Shown: positions 16,935 to 25,833 of the stretch, one piece after another | How the letters are laid out: every line of letters starts with the position of its first letter | Numbering within the stretch: position 1 is the first letter of the stretch | Assembly: GCF_039541875.1 (NCBI RefSeq) | Contig: NZ_BAABHB010000001.1 | Span: 248,001 to 312,000, forward strand | DNA: 64,000 nucleotides | DNA from: Nibrella viscosa | GTDB taxonomy: Bacteria > Bacteroidota > Bacteroidia > Cytophagales > Spirosomataceae | Direction of reading: 5' to 3' | The notes under the pieces: model-generated | Seen by the model: the letters and a program-made list of their open reading frames with translations, nothing else | The model's database searches: none | What the model was told of the DNA's origin: nothing | Made by a program: the position numbers and the translations under genes

Positions 16935-16974
16935 GATAATCCGGCCGTCAATTTATCTACCGCACCGGATTATC
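16935..16974. terminator. Possible terminator after the SDR gene
   Basis: A perfect 10-bp inverted repeat (16935-16944 with 16965-16974, 20-base loop) lies just after the stop of the SDR gene at 16990 on the minus strand. A short T run appears only about 10 bases beyond the stem, so it is a weak terminator at best; it could also be an operator in the coxG upstream region. Confidence 0.4.
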
Positions 16975-16989
16975 CATTTGTATGCTCTA

Positions 16990-17775
16990 TTATCGGGCGG
17001 TCCAGCCGCCATCGACGGTCAGCATAGAACCCACCAGGTAGGTAGCGGCATCGCTGGCCAGAAAGATAGCGGCTCCCTGAATTTCGCGCATGAGTCCCCA
17101 GCGGCCCAAGGCGGTAGCACCCACCACAAACGTCTTCCCTTCTGCGGTATCGGCAATGGGTAAGTTCATTTCGGTCAGGAACGGGCCGGGGCAAATGGCG
17201 TTGACGTTGATGTTGAACGGAGCCAGTTCGAGCGCCAGAGCACGGGTCATTTGCACTACGGCACCTTTGCTGGCCGTGTAGGGGGTTCGATTAGCCAGGC
17301 CGACCAGGCCGAGGGTGCTGGCCAGGTTGATGATCTTGCCGCTATTCTGGCTTTTCATGAACGGCGTTACGGCCCGGCAGCAGAGCCAGGTACCGGTCAC
17401 GTTTACGTCCATCACCTTATGAAAATCGTCCGGCGTCAGTTCGTCAATCGGCCCCCGGATGTTGATACCGGCGCTGTTAATGAGAATATCAATCTGGCCA
17501 AAGACGTCCATGGCGGCCTGCGCCATCGCTTCGGTATGCTCCCGGCTGGTAATATCGGCGGGAAAGGAAATGACTTTTGTGCCGTATTCGTCACTAAGCT
17601 GCCGGGCGGCCTGTGCGCCTTCGTCGGCGTTGCGGTTGACAAGCATGATATTGGCTCCGGCGGAGGCCAGCCCGGCAGCCATGGCCAGACCGAGGCCTTT
17701 GGAGCCGCCGGTAATGATAGCGGCCCGGCCGCTGAGATCGAATTGTTTAATACCGGGAAGAGTTTCTGTGGGCAT
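16990..17775 (-). CDS. SDR family oxidoreductase
   Basis: This 261-residue protein is a classical short-chain dehydrogenase/reductase: cofactor motif TGGSKGLG near residue 22, NSAGI near 96, catalytic serine in NLASTLG and YTASK as the active-site YxxxK, ending with VDGGWTAR. It resembles gluconate 5-dehydrogenase and sugar or polyol dehydrogenases, but the substrate cannot be read from sequence. The Tat-signal TIM-barrel gene lies upstream on the same strand, separated by a hairpin. Confidence 0.9.
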   Translation of the reverse strand: MPTETLPGIKQFDLSGRAAIITGGSKGLGLAMAAGLASAGANIMLVNRNADEGAQAARQLSDEYGTKVISFPADITSREHTEAMAQAAMDVFGQIDILINSAGINIRGPIDELTPDDFHKVMDVNVTGTWLCCRAVTPFMKSQNSGKIINLASTLGLVGLANRTPYTASKGAVVQMTRALALELAPFNINVNAICPGPFLTEMNLPIADTAEGKTFVVGATALGRWGLMREIQGAAIFLASDAATYLVGSMLTVDGGWTAR

Positions 17776-17799
17776 ATAGTTGGATGGTGGTTTGTGTTA

Positions 17800-17830
17800 T
17801 TTGTCATCCCGACGCAGGCGGGATGACAAA
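17800..17830. repeat. Perfect stem-loop, GTCATCCCG type
   Basis: A perfect 12-bp inverted repeat (17800-17811 with 17819-17830, 7-base loop) fills the gap between the SDR and TIM-barrel genes. Its sequence, GTCATCCCG facing CGGGATGAC, resembles dispersed palindromes common in bacterial intergenic DNA. It could stop or stabilise the upstream transcript; there is no T run on either side. Confidence 0.7.
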
Positions 17831-17837
17831 GAGACGA

Positions 17838-18935
17838 TTATCGAAGCGCTAACTGATTCTTACTATAAGCCAGACAGGCCAGAATATTCCGCTCCTCGGC
17901 GGCCAGTCGCTCTTCCGGACTTAGCGGGGAGGTTCTGGGCAGGGCCGTCGGGAATTTATGCTGCCGCACCATCTTTAGCGTTCGGGCCAGTTCGGTGCCG
18001 GGCAGGTCGCCGAAGGTTTCCCAGTACTCCGGTTTCAGGCAGGGAATTTCGAGCGGGTCGCGGGTAATCATTTCCAGGTTAAAGGTGACCGCCGGATTGT
18101 GCTGTTTGCACAGCGCAACCATTTTAGGCAGATCCAGCATGCCCTGACCCAGCGGAACTTCCGACAGCAGAAAGCCATCGGGGTACTCTTCCAGGCCCAT
18201 GTCCTTTACGTGCGTGCTGAACACATACGGCACCAGCGTCTGAACAACGGCCATGGGGTCTTCCAGGAGCGAAATGCTGTTGCCGAAATCCAGGGTAACG
18301 CCGATCCACTCGCTGTTGAGCTGCTTCATCATAGCCGCCAGCTCGGGAGCCCGCCAGTCTTTGTGGTTTTCAACAGCGAGTTTAACCTTATGCTTACGCA
18401 GAACAGGTTCGGCCAGTTGCAGGGAGGCCAGCGCATTCTGCTTCAGTGTCTGAAAGGCTTCGACGGAGTGGTAGGTTTCGTAGCGCCGGCCGCTGGAACA
18501 GACTGTCCGCAGAATGGTCGCACCCGCTTCTTTGGCGTTCACCACGTCCTGCTCGAAGCGCGAAACATCAGCGGCTGTTTTGGGGACTCCGATGGAGCCT
18601 TCCAGGTACAAACCCAGCTTCTCCCGGCGGTCGCGAACTTTCTTTGCGAAGTCGGTTGTCCAGTTACCCACTACCACCTGCGCTCCGCCGGCCCCAATCT
18701 GCCGGCAATGCTCAAGCAGGTCGATGGCGTTGGTGAAAGCGGGGTATTGGGTACTGGGTATTTTCGAGTTCCAGCGCATGCCGTAGGAGTGGACCACAAT
18801 GCCCATCGGCGTTTCTTTGACTAGTTCAGGCAGTATGGGGAAGGACAGGGCCATGGCTCCCAGGGAAGCCTTTTGCAAAAAGCCTCGCCGGTCTAGGCGG
18901 GAGTCGGTAAGAAGGCTTTGGTCAGATTGATTCAT
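17838..18935 (-). CDS. Tat-exported sugar isomerase/epimerase-like TIM barrel
   Basis: This 365-residue protein begins with a twin-arginine signal (RR at 16-17 in LDRRGFLQKASLG, then a hydrophobic stretch), so it should be exported folded to the periplasm. The rest is an AP endonuclease family 2 type TIM barrel (xylose isomerase-like superfamily): KLAVENHKDWR, GVTLDFGNSISLLEDP and STHVKDMG supply typical Glu, Asp and His metal-ligand candidates. Many exported homologues in Bacteroidetes are of unknown substrate. A terminator separates it from the cytochrome gene upstream. Confidence 0.82.
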   Translation of the reverse strand: MNQSDQSLLTDSRLDRRGFLQKASLGAMALSFPILPELVKETPMGIVVHSYGMRWNSKIPSTQYPAFTNAIDLLEHCRQIGAGGAQVVVGNWTTDFAKKVRDRREKLGLYLEGSIGVPKTAADVSRFEQDVVNAKEAGATILRTVCSSGRRYETYHSVEAFQTLKQNALASLQLAEPVLRKHKVKLAVENHKDWRAPELAAMMKQLNSEWIGVTLDFGNSISLLEDPMAVVQTLVPYVFSTHVKDMGLEEYPDGFLLSEVPLGQGMLDLPKMVALCKQHNPAVTFNLEMITRDPLEIPCLKPEYWETFGDLPGTELARTLKMVRQHKFPTALPRTSPLSPEERLAAEERNILACLAYSKNQLALR

Positions 18936-18960
18936 GAGTTTATCGGGTCAGGACTTTCGT

Positions 18961-18984
18961 AAAAAAAAGCCTTCCGGAGAAGGC
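18961..18984 (-). terminator. Intrinsic terminator after the cytochrome gene
   Basis: A 6-bp GC-rich stem (18969-18974 with 18979-18984, loop of 4) is followed on the minus strand by a run of eight T. It lies 7 bases after the stop of the cytochrome gene at 18992, so the TIM-barrel gene downstream needs its own promoter. Confidence 0.87.
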
Positions 18985-18991
18985 GTACTAA

Positions 18992-21565
18992 TTATTTGCC
19001 GGCACTTGCTTTTGCTTCCGACACGTATTTGTTGAGTTCTTCGGCTTTCCAGGGCATTACCCGCCCTTGCGACGAATTGCGGGTAAGACTTACTGTTCGG
19101 CGGCTAATGGGTCCGGCATTATTGCCCCATTCGTTGCGAATGTACATCAGAATGGCCGTGATGGTAGCATCGTCCATGGTCATGTGGGCCGGCATTACCG
19201 GCAGAATTTCGGGTGCGTTGTACACCTTACCCGCTACGTCGACGGGGCCTTCCATGCCGTGCAGCACAATCAGGGCCAGCCGCTTCTCGTCGCCCAGCAC
19301 CCAATCGGAGCCGATGAGCGGGGGCGCAAACCGGTTCAGGCCGGCTCCGTCGGTACCGTGGCAGCCGGCGCAGGTGGTGAGGTAATGCTTCCGACCCAGC
19401 GCAAACAGTTTTAGCTCGTCTTCTGTCAGCGGGTTCTTTTTGGTGGTGCTTGGGGCTTCGGTAGCCTGACCTGTCTGGCCGGGCCAGTCAAACAGGGCGG
19501 TCAACGCTGCCAGCCGGGCCGGCTCTACCTTGCCGCCGGAACGAGTGAGAATGCCGGGAGCAGACGGCAGCCGGATGGGCTTCTGCTTGCCGGTGCTGCC
19601 CTGAATGGCCATGCCGGTCAGGACGGTTTTTTCCTGCCAGCCCAGCGTTTCTTTATCCGAATCAATCAGCGCCAGTAGCGCGGTAAGCTCACCCGGATCG
19701 CGCTTCCGTACAATAGCGGTGGTCAGCATCTCCAGGAAGATTTCTTTGGCGGGCTCATGCTGCTGCCATTGGGGGGATTGCCAAAGCCGCTGCAAAAAGG
19801 CAAATTCCCCATCCTGCAGGCCGCTCATTACGGCATCGCGAATCAGGGGCATCTCTCCGTACGTTTCGGCAATGCCGGCCAGCAGCGGATGCGATGCCGA
19901 TTGGTCGAGCACATAGGCCGACAGCGCCATTTGCAGGATTTGTTCGGCCGGCGCTTTCTTCCAGGCCGCCAGCAGCGCTTCACCAAATTGACTACGTAGC
20001 TGCTTATCGGTTTTCGCCATCGGCTCCAGCAGCCGCACGGCGGTCGCCCGCACGAGCGGGTCACGATCCTGAAGCAACGGCAGGAGCAGAGCGGGGCTGC
20101 TTAGTTTTAGCCCGTCCAGGGTCCAGAGAGCGTGAAATCGCCCCAGCGGGTTATCGCCTTTCTGAGCCAGACTTGTCAGCGATTGCCGGACGGATTTGTC
20201 GTTTCGGTCGATCAGCAGGTGCTGGGCCATATCGCGGTACCAGCCATCGGGATGCGAGAGGTAACCGATCAGTTCTTCCGATGAGGCTGCGGAAAGCTTT
20301 TTGGGTTTCGATGGCTTCCATTTATCCGGCACAATCCGCCAGATACGGCCCCGGTGTACCGGCAGCACCAGCTTACGAGCCAGCGTCTGCTCCTTCAAAT
20401 ACGGTGTAATGTAGGCACCGTGTTGCACCAGCCCCCGGTACATATCGGCCAGGTAGAGCGCTCCGTCGGGACCGGTAGTCATGTGGACCGGCCGGAAGCG
20501 CTCGTCGGTCGAGGCCAGAAACTCCTTGCCGGGATGCGGGTCGTAGGCCGTCAGCAGCAGCCCATCTTCCCTTACCACATTGCGTTTTACCAGATTACCG
20601 GAGGGTTCGCAGACAAAGGCGTTGCCGTAATACTCACCCGAAAGGGCTTTGCCGCGGTAAACCAGCGGAGAACAGGCAGCCGTAAATTCCAGCAGCCGAC
20701 CCTGCTCATCCAGCGTACCCGGTATATACCCCCGATTCACCGCCGGGTTGGGCCGGATGGGGTAGATGCGCCGGTCGACGGTCAGGCCGTGGTCGATGCC
20801 GGTGGTAGGCGTGTGATTTTTGTTGCGCGAGAGGTAGTTGGGCGGCACCAGGTCGGCGTGGAGCTGCGACCAGTTGTAGTTGTAAAACAGCCGGCCTTTA
20901 TCGTCGTAGCTAATACCCCACTGACCCCGGAACTCGGTGCTGTCGCGCTGCCATTTGCCGGCTGCAAGCCGGTACCGGAAACGGGATTTTACGTTGTAAT
21001 ACCAGTTATCGACCCCGCGCCAGAGGCCGTTGCCGGAGTGTTCGGGCAGGCCGCTGCCGGCGTAGTCTTTATCAATGAGAACTTTGGTGTCTGCTTTCAA
21101 ATCTCCGTTGAGGTCCTGCGTGAGCCAGAGCGCTTCGTTTTCGGCGACCAGTACGCCACCCGGTACAAAGGCCATCGCACGGGGCATAATCAGGCTGTCG
21201 AGGTAGATGGTGCTTATGTCCATTTTACCGTCGCCGTTGCGATCTTCCAGTACCGATACACGGCCGATCCGCTCTTTCTCGTTGGCACCATCGATGGTGT
21301 TCATAAAACCCCGCATCTCTACCACCCAGAGCCTGCCATCGGCATCGAAGGTAATGACCACTGGGTCCTGCACCATCGGTTCCGAGGCAACAAGCTGAAT
21401 TTTCAGACCGGGCTCCAGTTGGAACGTGGTCAACTCTTCGGCCGGAGTTTTGGCGGGAGAAGGGCCTTCATCTAATTTGGTGTGGTTTCCCTGATTGACA
21501 ACGCAGCTTATCAGCCCCCACAGACTGATACCAAGCAGGCAGAAATAATAAGCGGGTTTACCCAT
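18992..21565 (-). CDS. Membrane-bound dehydrogenase lipoprotein with cytochrome c domain
   Basis: This 857-residue protein has a lipoprotein-type signal (hydrophobic stretch ending LISC, about residues 8-21). A beta-propeller dehydrogenase domain of the PVC type follows (about 45-430, with WVVEMRGF, GRVSVLEDRNGDGKMD and GPDGALYLADMYRGLVQHG), then a HEAT-repeat-like helical region to about 690. The C-terminal domain is a cytochrome c with CAGCH at 732-736 and a candidate axial methionine in LPVMPAHM. Such proteins are thought to oxidise sugars or alcohols at the outer face of a membrane and pass electrons to the heme. The substrate is unknown. Confidence 0.85.
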   Translation of the reverse strand: MGKPAYYFCLLGISLWGLISCVVNQGNHTKLDEGPSPAKTPAEELTTFQLEPGLKIQLVASEPMVQDPVVITFDADGRLWVVEMRGFMNTIDGANEKERIGRVSVLEDRNGDGKMDISTIYLDSLIMPRAMAFVPGGVLVAENEALWLTQDLNGDLKADTKVLIDKDYAGSGLPEHSGNGLWRGVDNWYYNVKSRFRYRLAAGKWQRDSTEFRGQWGISYDDKGRLFYNYNWSQLHADLVPPNYLSRNKNHTPTTGIDHGLTVDRRIYPIRPNPAVNRGYIPGTLDEQGRLLEFTAACSPLVYRGKALSGEYYGNAFVCEPSGNLVKRNVVREDGLLLTAYDPHPGKEFLASTDERFRPVHMTTGPDGALYLADMYRGLVQHGAYITPYLKEQTLARKLVLPVHRGRIWRIVPDKWKPSKPKKLSAASSEELIGYLSHPDGWYRDMAQHLLIDRNDKSVRQSLTSLAQKGDNPLGRFHALWTLDGLKLSSPALLLPLLQDRDPLVRATAVRLLEPMAKTDKQLRSQFGEALLAAWKKAPAEQILQMALSAYVLDQSASHPLLAGIAETYGEMPLIRDAVMSGLQDGEFAFLQRLWQSPQWQQHEPAKEIFLEMLTTAIVRKRDPGELTALLALIDSDKETLGWQEKTVLTGMAIQGSTGKQKPIRLPSAPGILTRSGGKVEPARLAALTALFDWPGQTGQATEAPSTTKKNPLTEDELKLFALGRKHYLTTCAGCHGTDGAGLNRFAPPLIGSDWVLGDEKRLALIVLHGMEGPVDVAGKVYNAPEILPVMPAHMTMDDATITAILMYIRNEWGNNAGPISRRTVSLTRNSSQGRVMPWKAEELNKYVSEAKASAGK

Positions 21566-21744
21566 GAATGCTTTTCTTTGAATTGATAAAGCTAGTCTCC
21601 TGAAAAAGCGAAACAGGCGCTGTAAATACTGCTAATCCATCCTTAAATTTTACAAGACTTGCGCCTAAAAAAGCGCTCTCGTTACTTCTGAAGGGTTTAT
21701 CCCGTTCTAAGACCAAGCTATCATATAACACATTCCCACTGTTC

Positions 21745-22698
21745 ATGAAGAAGACTGCATTTCTTACCTCATTTGTTTTGTGGGCTTTCGGCGTGCTGGC
21801 GCAGGATTCCCTCATTGTTACCAAAAATGTTGCGGATACGATAAAAGTCGTGAAAGATACTACCTACTGGCAGCGATCATTTAACGGTGGTATCAATTTT
21901 AACCAGGCGGCTTTCAGTAATTGGGCAGGCGGGGGCGTTAATTCGCTGGCGCTTGGGGCGGTGGTATCCAGCCGGGCGCTTTACAGGAAAGGGCGGATCT
22001 CCTGGGATAACACCGCCGATTTTCAACTGGGATACGTAACCCAACGGGGAGAGACCCGTAAAGCCGCCGACCAGCTTTTTCTCAATTCCGTATATGGCTA
22101 CCAACTAACCAACAACTGGGATATGTTCGTGTCCGGAACATTCAATTCCTTTTTTGCCCCCGGCTACCGGTACGAAAACCTGGCCGCTGATCGCACTCGC
22201 CTGCTGGTCTCGAAATTTTTTTCGCCCGCTCAGCTCACGTTTGCCTGGGGATTCGCCTACCGGCCCAACGACTGGTTTTCGGCCCGGATCAGCCCGTTTG
22301 CGCCCCGGTTTACATTTGTGACCGATGATGCCGTTCGGGTACGGCAACTGCCCAACGGAACGTATGTACCCGATCCCACCCAGGAGGCTTATGGAGTGAA
22401 GGCCGGCCGAGCGGTGCGAACCGAGTGGCTTGCGCTACAGATACAGGCTATGCTGAACCGGGATCTTACAGAGAATATCAACCTGAGTACGCGCTACCAG
22501 ATGTACGCCAACTACCAGACCCTGGATGCTATTGATCACCGGCTGGACCTGACGTTAACGGCAAAAATCAGCCAGTATATCAGTACGACGCTGGGCCTGA
22601 TTGCGCTGTACGACAAAGACTTTTCGTCAAAGTTTCAGATTCAGCAGACGCTGGCAATTGGCTTACTCTACAAGGTGACTACGTTTCGCAAGAAATAA
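21745..22698 (+). CDS. DUF3078 domain outer-membrane-like protein
   Basis: This 317-residue protein has a Sec signal peptide (about 1-19, ending GVLAQ) and the DUF3078 signature: WQRSFNGGINFNQAAFSNWAGGG, followed by alternating hydrophobic strands rich in aromatics that suggest a beta-barrel or beta-rich outer-membrane protein. The family is common in Bacteroidetes and has no known function. It is divergent from the cytochrome gene; the 179-base gap must hold both promoters, but no clear -33/-7 pair is visible. Confidence 0.85.
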   Translation: MKKTAFLTSFVLWAFGVLAQDSLIVTKNVADTIKVVKDTTYWQRSFNGGINFNQAAFSNWAGGGVNSLALGAVVSSRALYRKGRISWDNTADFQLGYVTQRGETRKAADQLFLNSVYGYQLTNNWDMFVSGTFNSFFAPGYRYENLAADRTRLLVSKFFSPAQLTFAWGFAYRPNDWFSARISPFAPRFTFVTDDAVRVRQLPNGTYVPDPTQEAYGVKAGRAVRTEWLALQIQAMLNRDLTENINLSTRYQMYANYQTLDAIDHRLDLTLTAKISQYISTTLGLIALYDKDFSSKFQIQQTLAIGLLYKVTTFRKK

Positions 22699-22838
22699 CA
22701 GGAGGAACCTGCGGCTTTTGAACGGCCGGTCTACTCATGTTGAACTTTTCCGTCAAAGACTTAAACATTTCTGCTGAACAGCTTATTTCTTGGGTCGAGG
22801 TGAGGCAGTTTGGAACATCTGCCGGGCCACCGTAACTC

Positions 22839-23996
22839 ATGACAGACTTGGTCTACGACTACGCGATCGTCGGCGGAGGTTGTGCCGGCTTTCAGTTGTT
22901 GTACCAGTTGGCGCAGCAACCGGACTGGTCCAATCAGCGTGTTTTGCTTTTGGCCGATGATACGTCCCTGCAACGCACCTGGTGTTTCTGGAGCCGCGAC
23001 CGGGAGCCGCTGCTGCATCATCTCATCGAGAAGTCCTGGCCGTCTATCACCTTTCGGTCGGCGGGGTTTACCCGTACCGAACCTATTGCACCCTACCAGT
23101 ACCACTATCTGTCGGGGGAGGCCTTTTTCGGGTATTTCTACGAGCAGTTTCTGCCGGCTCAACCGACTATCACCCGGTTGAGCGTTACCGTGGACAACAT
23201 CAGCCGGACCGGCGATGCGTTTGTGCTGACGGGAGCGGGCGAGACCTGGCGGGCGCGCCGGGTTTTCAGCAGCCGGTTGCCGGCGGTTCCGAGATCTGCC
23301 CGGTTTCGGCTGTGGCAGCATTTTGGCGGGTGGTTTGTGCGGACCGACCGCCCAATTTTTGATGCGCAGACAGCGACACTGATGGACTTTACCCTACCCC
23401 AGCAGGGCGCTATTCAGTTTGGCTACGTGCTGCCGTTTTCGGCAAATCGGGCGCTGGTCGAGGTGACGGTTTTTTCCCCGGCGGTTTACACCCAGGAGCA
23501 GTACACCGGTCTGCTGGCTGACTATATCAGGGAAAACTGGCCGGGCGTGGCATTTGAGATAGAAGCAACCGAACAGGGGCAGATTCCAATGACCGATTTT
23601 CCGTTTTCCCGCTATGGCCCGGCGGGCGAAATTCTGATTGGCACGGCGGCCGGTATGGTCAAAGCTACCACCGGTTACGCATTCCGGCGGATCGGGCTGG
23701 ATAGCGTTCAACTGGCCCGCCTGCCAGTTACTGCGTCAGATCCTGCCGATTCACTGGTGTCCTGGCCGGTTACCAGTGGCCGGTTTCGCTTTTACGACCG
23801 GCTGCTGCTGGGCATTGCGGCCGAACAGCCGGCGGTTGGTGCAGCTATTTTTGCGCATTTGTTTCGGTACGGGTCTTTTCCGGATATTCTGCGCTTTCTG
23901 GACGAAGAGTCTGACCTGCTAACCGAGGCTAAACTCATCAGCCGACTGCCGTATATTCCGTTCCTAACCCAACTTGCTCGCCAATGGCTTCGCTAA
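22839..23996 (+). CDS. crtY: Lycopene beta-cyclase CrtY
   Basis: This 385-residue flavoprotein converts lycopene to beta-carotene. The N-terminal dinucleotide-binding motif YDYAIVGGGCAG (6-17) is present, followed by TWCFWSRDREP, the cyclase-family FYDRLLLGIAA and GTAAGMVKATTGYAF regions. Length and motifs match CrtY-type cyclases of Bacteroidetes. It overlaps the start of the next gene by 13 bases, so beta-carotene formation and cleavage appear to be coupled in one operon. Confidence 0.92.
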   Translation: MTDLVYDYAIVGGGCAGFQLLYQLAQQPDWSNQRVLLLADDTSLQRTWCFWSRDREPLLHHLIEKSWPSITFRSAGFTRTEPIAPYQYHYLSGEAFFGYFYEQFLPAQPTITRLSVTVDNISRTGDAFVLTGAGETWRARRVFSSRLPAVPRSARFRLWQHFGGWFVRTDRPIFDAQTATLMDFTLPQQGAIQFGYVLPFSANRALVEVTVFSPAVYTQEQYTGLLADYIRENWPGVAFEIEATEQGQIPMTDFPFSRYGPAGEILIGTAAGMVKATTGYAFRRIGLDSVQLARLPVTASDPADSLVSWPVTSGRFRFYDRLLLGIAAEQPAVGAAIFAHLFRYGSFPDILRFLDEESDLLTEAKLISRLPYIPFLTQLARQWLR

Positions 23997-24982
23997 CATC
24001 TTCCATTCACCGATTGACCGCCACACCAACGTACCTGACCATAGCGTTGGGGGCGGGCCTGGTTACCTGGCAGGCAGCGGCCGGTACGGTACCCTGGCTG
24101 GTTCAGATACTGGTTTTTGGCATTTTGCTGTTCGGGTCCGGCATTCCGCATGGTGCCCTGGATCACCTCATCAATCAGGAAACCGCCCTTCGCAGTGGGC
24201 ACCGGTTTTCGCTGGTCCGGTTTCTGGCCCGTTACCTGCTGACGATGGCGGTGTATGCCCTGGCCTGGTATCTGTTTCCGGCACTCAGCCTGTTGCTGTT
24301 TCTGGTAATGTCGGCGTTTCACTTCGGGGAAGCCGATATTGAGCGGGTGCCGGCAACGCCTGCCTGGACGCTGACACGCTTACTGGCCGGTAGCTGGGTG
24401 CTGGCGTTTATCCTGCTGACCCACGTAGTCCAGGTAACGCCTGTTCTCCAGCGCATCACCCAGGATCATGCCCTTACGCTGGCCATCTGGGCGTTGGCGG
24501 TTAACCAGGCTTCGGCGGTGCTCATCGGTGGGGGGGTATTGACCAGCCTGGCCTTTGCCGTTGCCTACGCGATTAATCCGGTCGCTATGGACTATCCCCG
24601 GCTGGTGCGGCTGGCTCTGGTGCTGGCGCTGGGGTACGGCTTGCCGCTGTTACTTGCTTTTGGTTTGTACTTTGGCGGCTGGCACGCGCTGGTTTCGTTT
24701 CAGACCATTCACGGCTATTTGCGCCAACGCCGGCCCGACACGCTGACGGCCGGGCAGATCTGGCTGAAGTCGCTGCCTTTTACGGCATTGGCGCTGGTGT
24801 CGCTGGGTTTGTTTGTCTGGTGGTGGCAGCAGTACGCCCACACCTGGGACCCGCTGCCGCTGCTGTTCGTCTTTCTGTCGCTGATTACGCTGCCCCACTT
24901 AGGCGTCATGCACGGGATGCACCAGCAGGTAGCCGGTGCCCCAAAGCGCAGCGCTACCCTGCACAAACCGACCCGGCACTGA
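23984..24982 (+). CDS. blh: Brp/Blh beta-carotene 15,15'-dioxygenase
   Basis: This 332-residue membrane protein is of the Brp/Blh family, which splits beta-carotene into two retinal molecules. It has eight or so hydrophobic segments and the conserved histidines that bind iron: GIPHGALDH near 50, SAFHFGEAD near 109, and HLGVMHGMHQQ near 305. It overlaps crtY by 13 bases. Retinal made here should serve a rhodopsin; none is encoded in this window. Confidence 0.93.
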   Translation: MASLTSSIHRLTATPTYLTIALGAGLVTWQAAAGTVPWLVQILVFGILLFGSGIPHGALDHLINQETALRSGHRFSLVRFLARYLLTMAVYALAWYLFPALSLLLFLVMSAFHFGEADIERVPATPAWTLTRLLAGSWVLAFILLTHVVQVTPVLQRITQDHALTLAIWALAVNQASAVLIGGGVLTSLAFAVAYAINPVAMDYPRLVRLALVLALGYGLPLLLAFGLYFGGWHALVSFQTIHGYLRQRRPDTLTAGQIWLKSLPFTALALVSLGLFVWWWQQYAHTWDPLPLLFVFLSLITLPHLGVMHGMHQQVAGAPKRSATLHKPTRH

Positions 24983-25008
24983 GTAAACCCAGCGGCCGAT
25001 TCGCTTAT

Positions 25009-25037
25009 TAGTGGGAAACTCAGACCTATTCCCACTA
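25009..25037. other. Hairpin between blh and the SDR gene
   Basis: A perfect 9-bp inverted repeat (25009-25017 with 25029-25037, 11-base loop) ends 12 bases before the ATG of the next gene. There is no T run after it, so it may be a leader hairpin or operator rather than a terminator. It also argues against an earlier start of the SDR gene at 25011. Confidence 0.45.
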
Positions 25038-25049
25038 CTCACCTGCTTC

Positions 25050-25805
25050 ATGTCAGACCGTTTTGCAAACCAGGTAGCCCTTGTTACCGGTGGTGCCGAT
25101 GGGATCGGCAAGGCCATTGCCCGCCGATTAGCGTCCGAAGGCGCTACCCTCGCTTTATTCGACATCAACGAAAATGTACTGCAACGCACCGTAGCCGAAC
25201 TTAGGGAACCGGGCTATAAGGCAACAGGCTATGCGGTGGATATTTCGCAGGAAGGCCCGGTCGAAGAAGCTATCCGGACGGTAGCCGAAACCTTCGGCCG
25301 GCTGGATATTATGATTAACTCCGCCGGTATTGTTGGCCCCACCAGTATCAAAATTACCGATTATACGGTGGCGGATTTTGACAGGATTTACGGCATCAAT
25401 CTGCGCGGGGCCTTTCTGATGACCAAATATGCCATTAAGGTGATGGAGAAACAGAACTACGGCCGCATACTGCATCTGGCGTCCATCGCCGGGAAAGAAG
25501 GCAACCCCTTTATGGCCGGCTACTCGGCTACCAAGGCGGGCGTGATTGGCCTGGTTAAAGGCATTGGTAAAGAATACGCCGAAACAGGAATTACCGTCAA
25601 CGCCATTGCGCCGGCGGTGATCCGGACGGCCATGAACGAAAATACGGCTCCGGAACAACTCGCCTACATGACCGCCAAAATACCCATGAAGCGGCTGGGA
25701 ACTACCGATGAAGTTGCCGCCCTTGCCGCCTGGATCGTGTCGGCAGAGGCCAGTTTTAACACCGGTGTTGTTTTTGATCTGTCGGGTGGCCGGGCTACCT
25801 ACTAG
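25050..25805 (+). CDS. SDR family oxidoreductase
   Basis: This 251-residue classical SDR has TGGADGIG near residue 11, NSAGIVG near 90, a catalytic serine in HLASIAGKEG and YSATK as the YxxxK site. The ATG at 25050 gives the usual short N-terminus (MSDRFANQVALVTGG); an upstream in-frame GTG at 25011 lies in a hairpin and is rejected. It lies 28 bases before a DenD-like epimerase gene, and the two may act on the same sugar-acid pathway. Confidence 0.9.
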   Translation: MSDRFANQVALVTGGADGIGKAIARRLASEGATLALFDINENVLQRTVAELREPGYKATGYAVDISQEGPVEEAIRTVAETFGRLDIMINSAGIVGPTSIKITDYTVADFDRIYGINLRGAFLMTKYAIKVMEKQNYGRILHLASIAGKEGNPFMAGYSATKAGVIGLVKGIGKEYAETGITVNAIAPAVIRTAMNENTAPEQLAYMTAKIPMKRLGTTDEVAALAAWIVSAEASFNTGVVFDLSGGRATY

Positions 25806-25833
25806 CATATTTCAGTAACTACAGCAGAGGCAC

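Noticed and set aside
20354..21475. Plus-strand open frame of 373 residues opposite the cytochrome gene
   Set aside because: Antisense to a protein with clear propeller and signal motifs; composition rich in Arg, Gln, His and Val typical of shadow frames.
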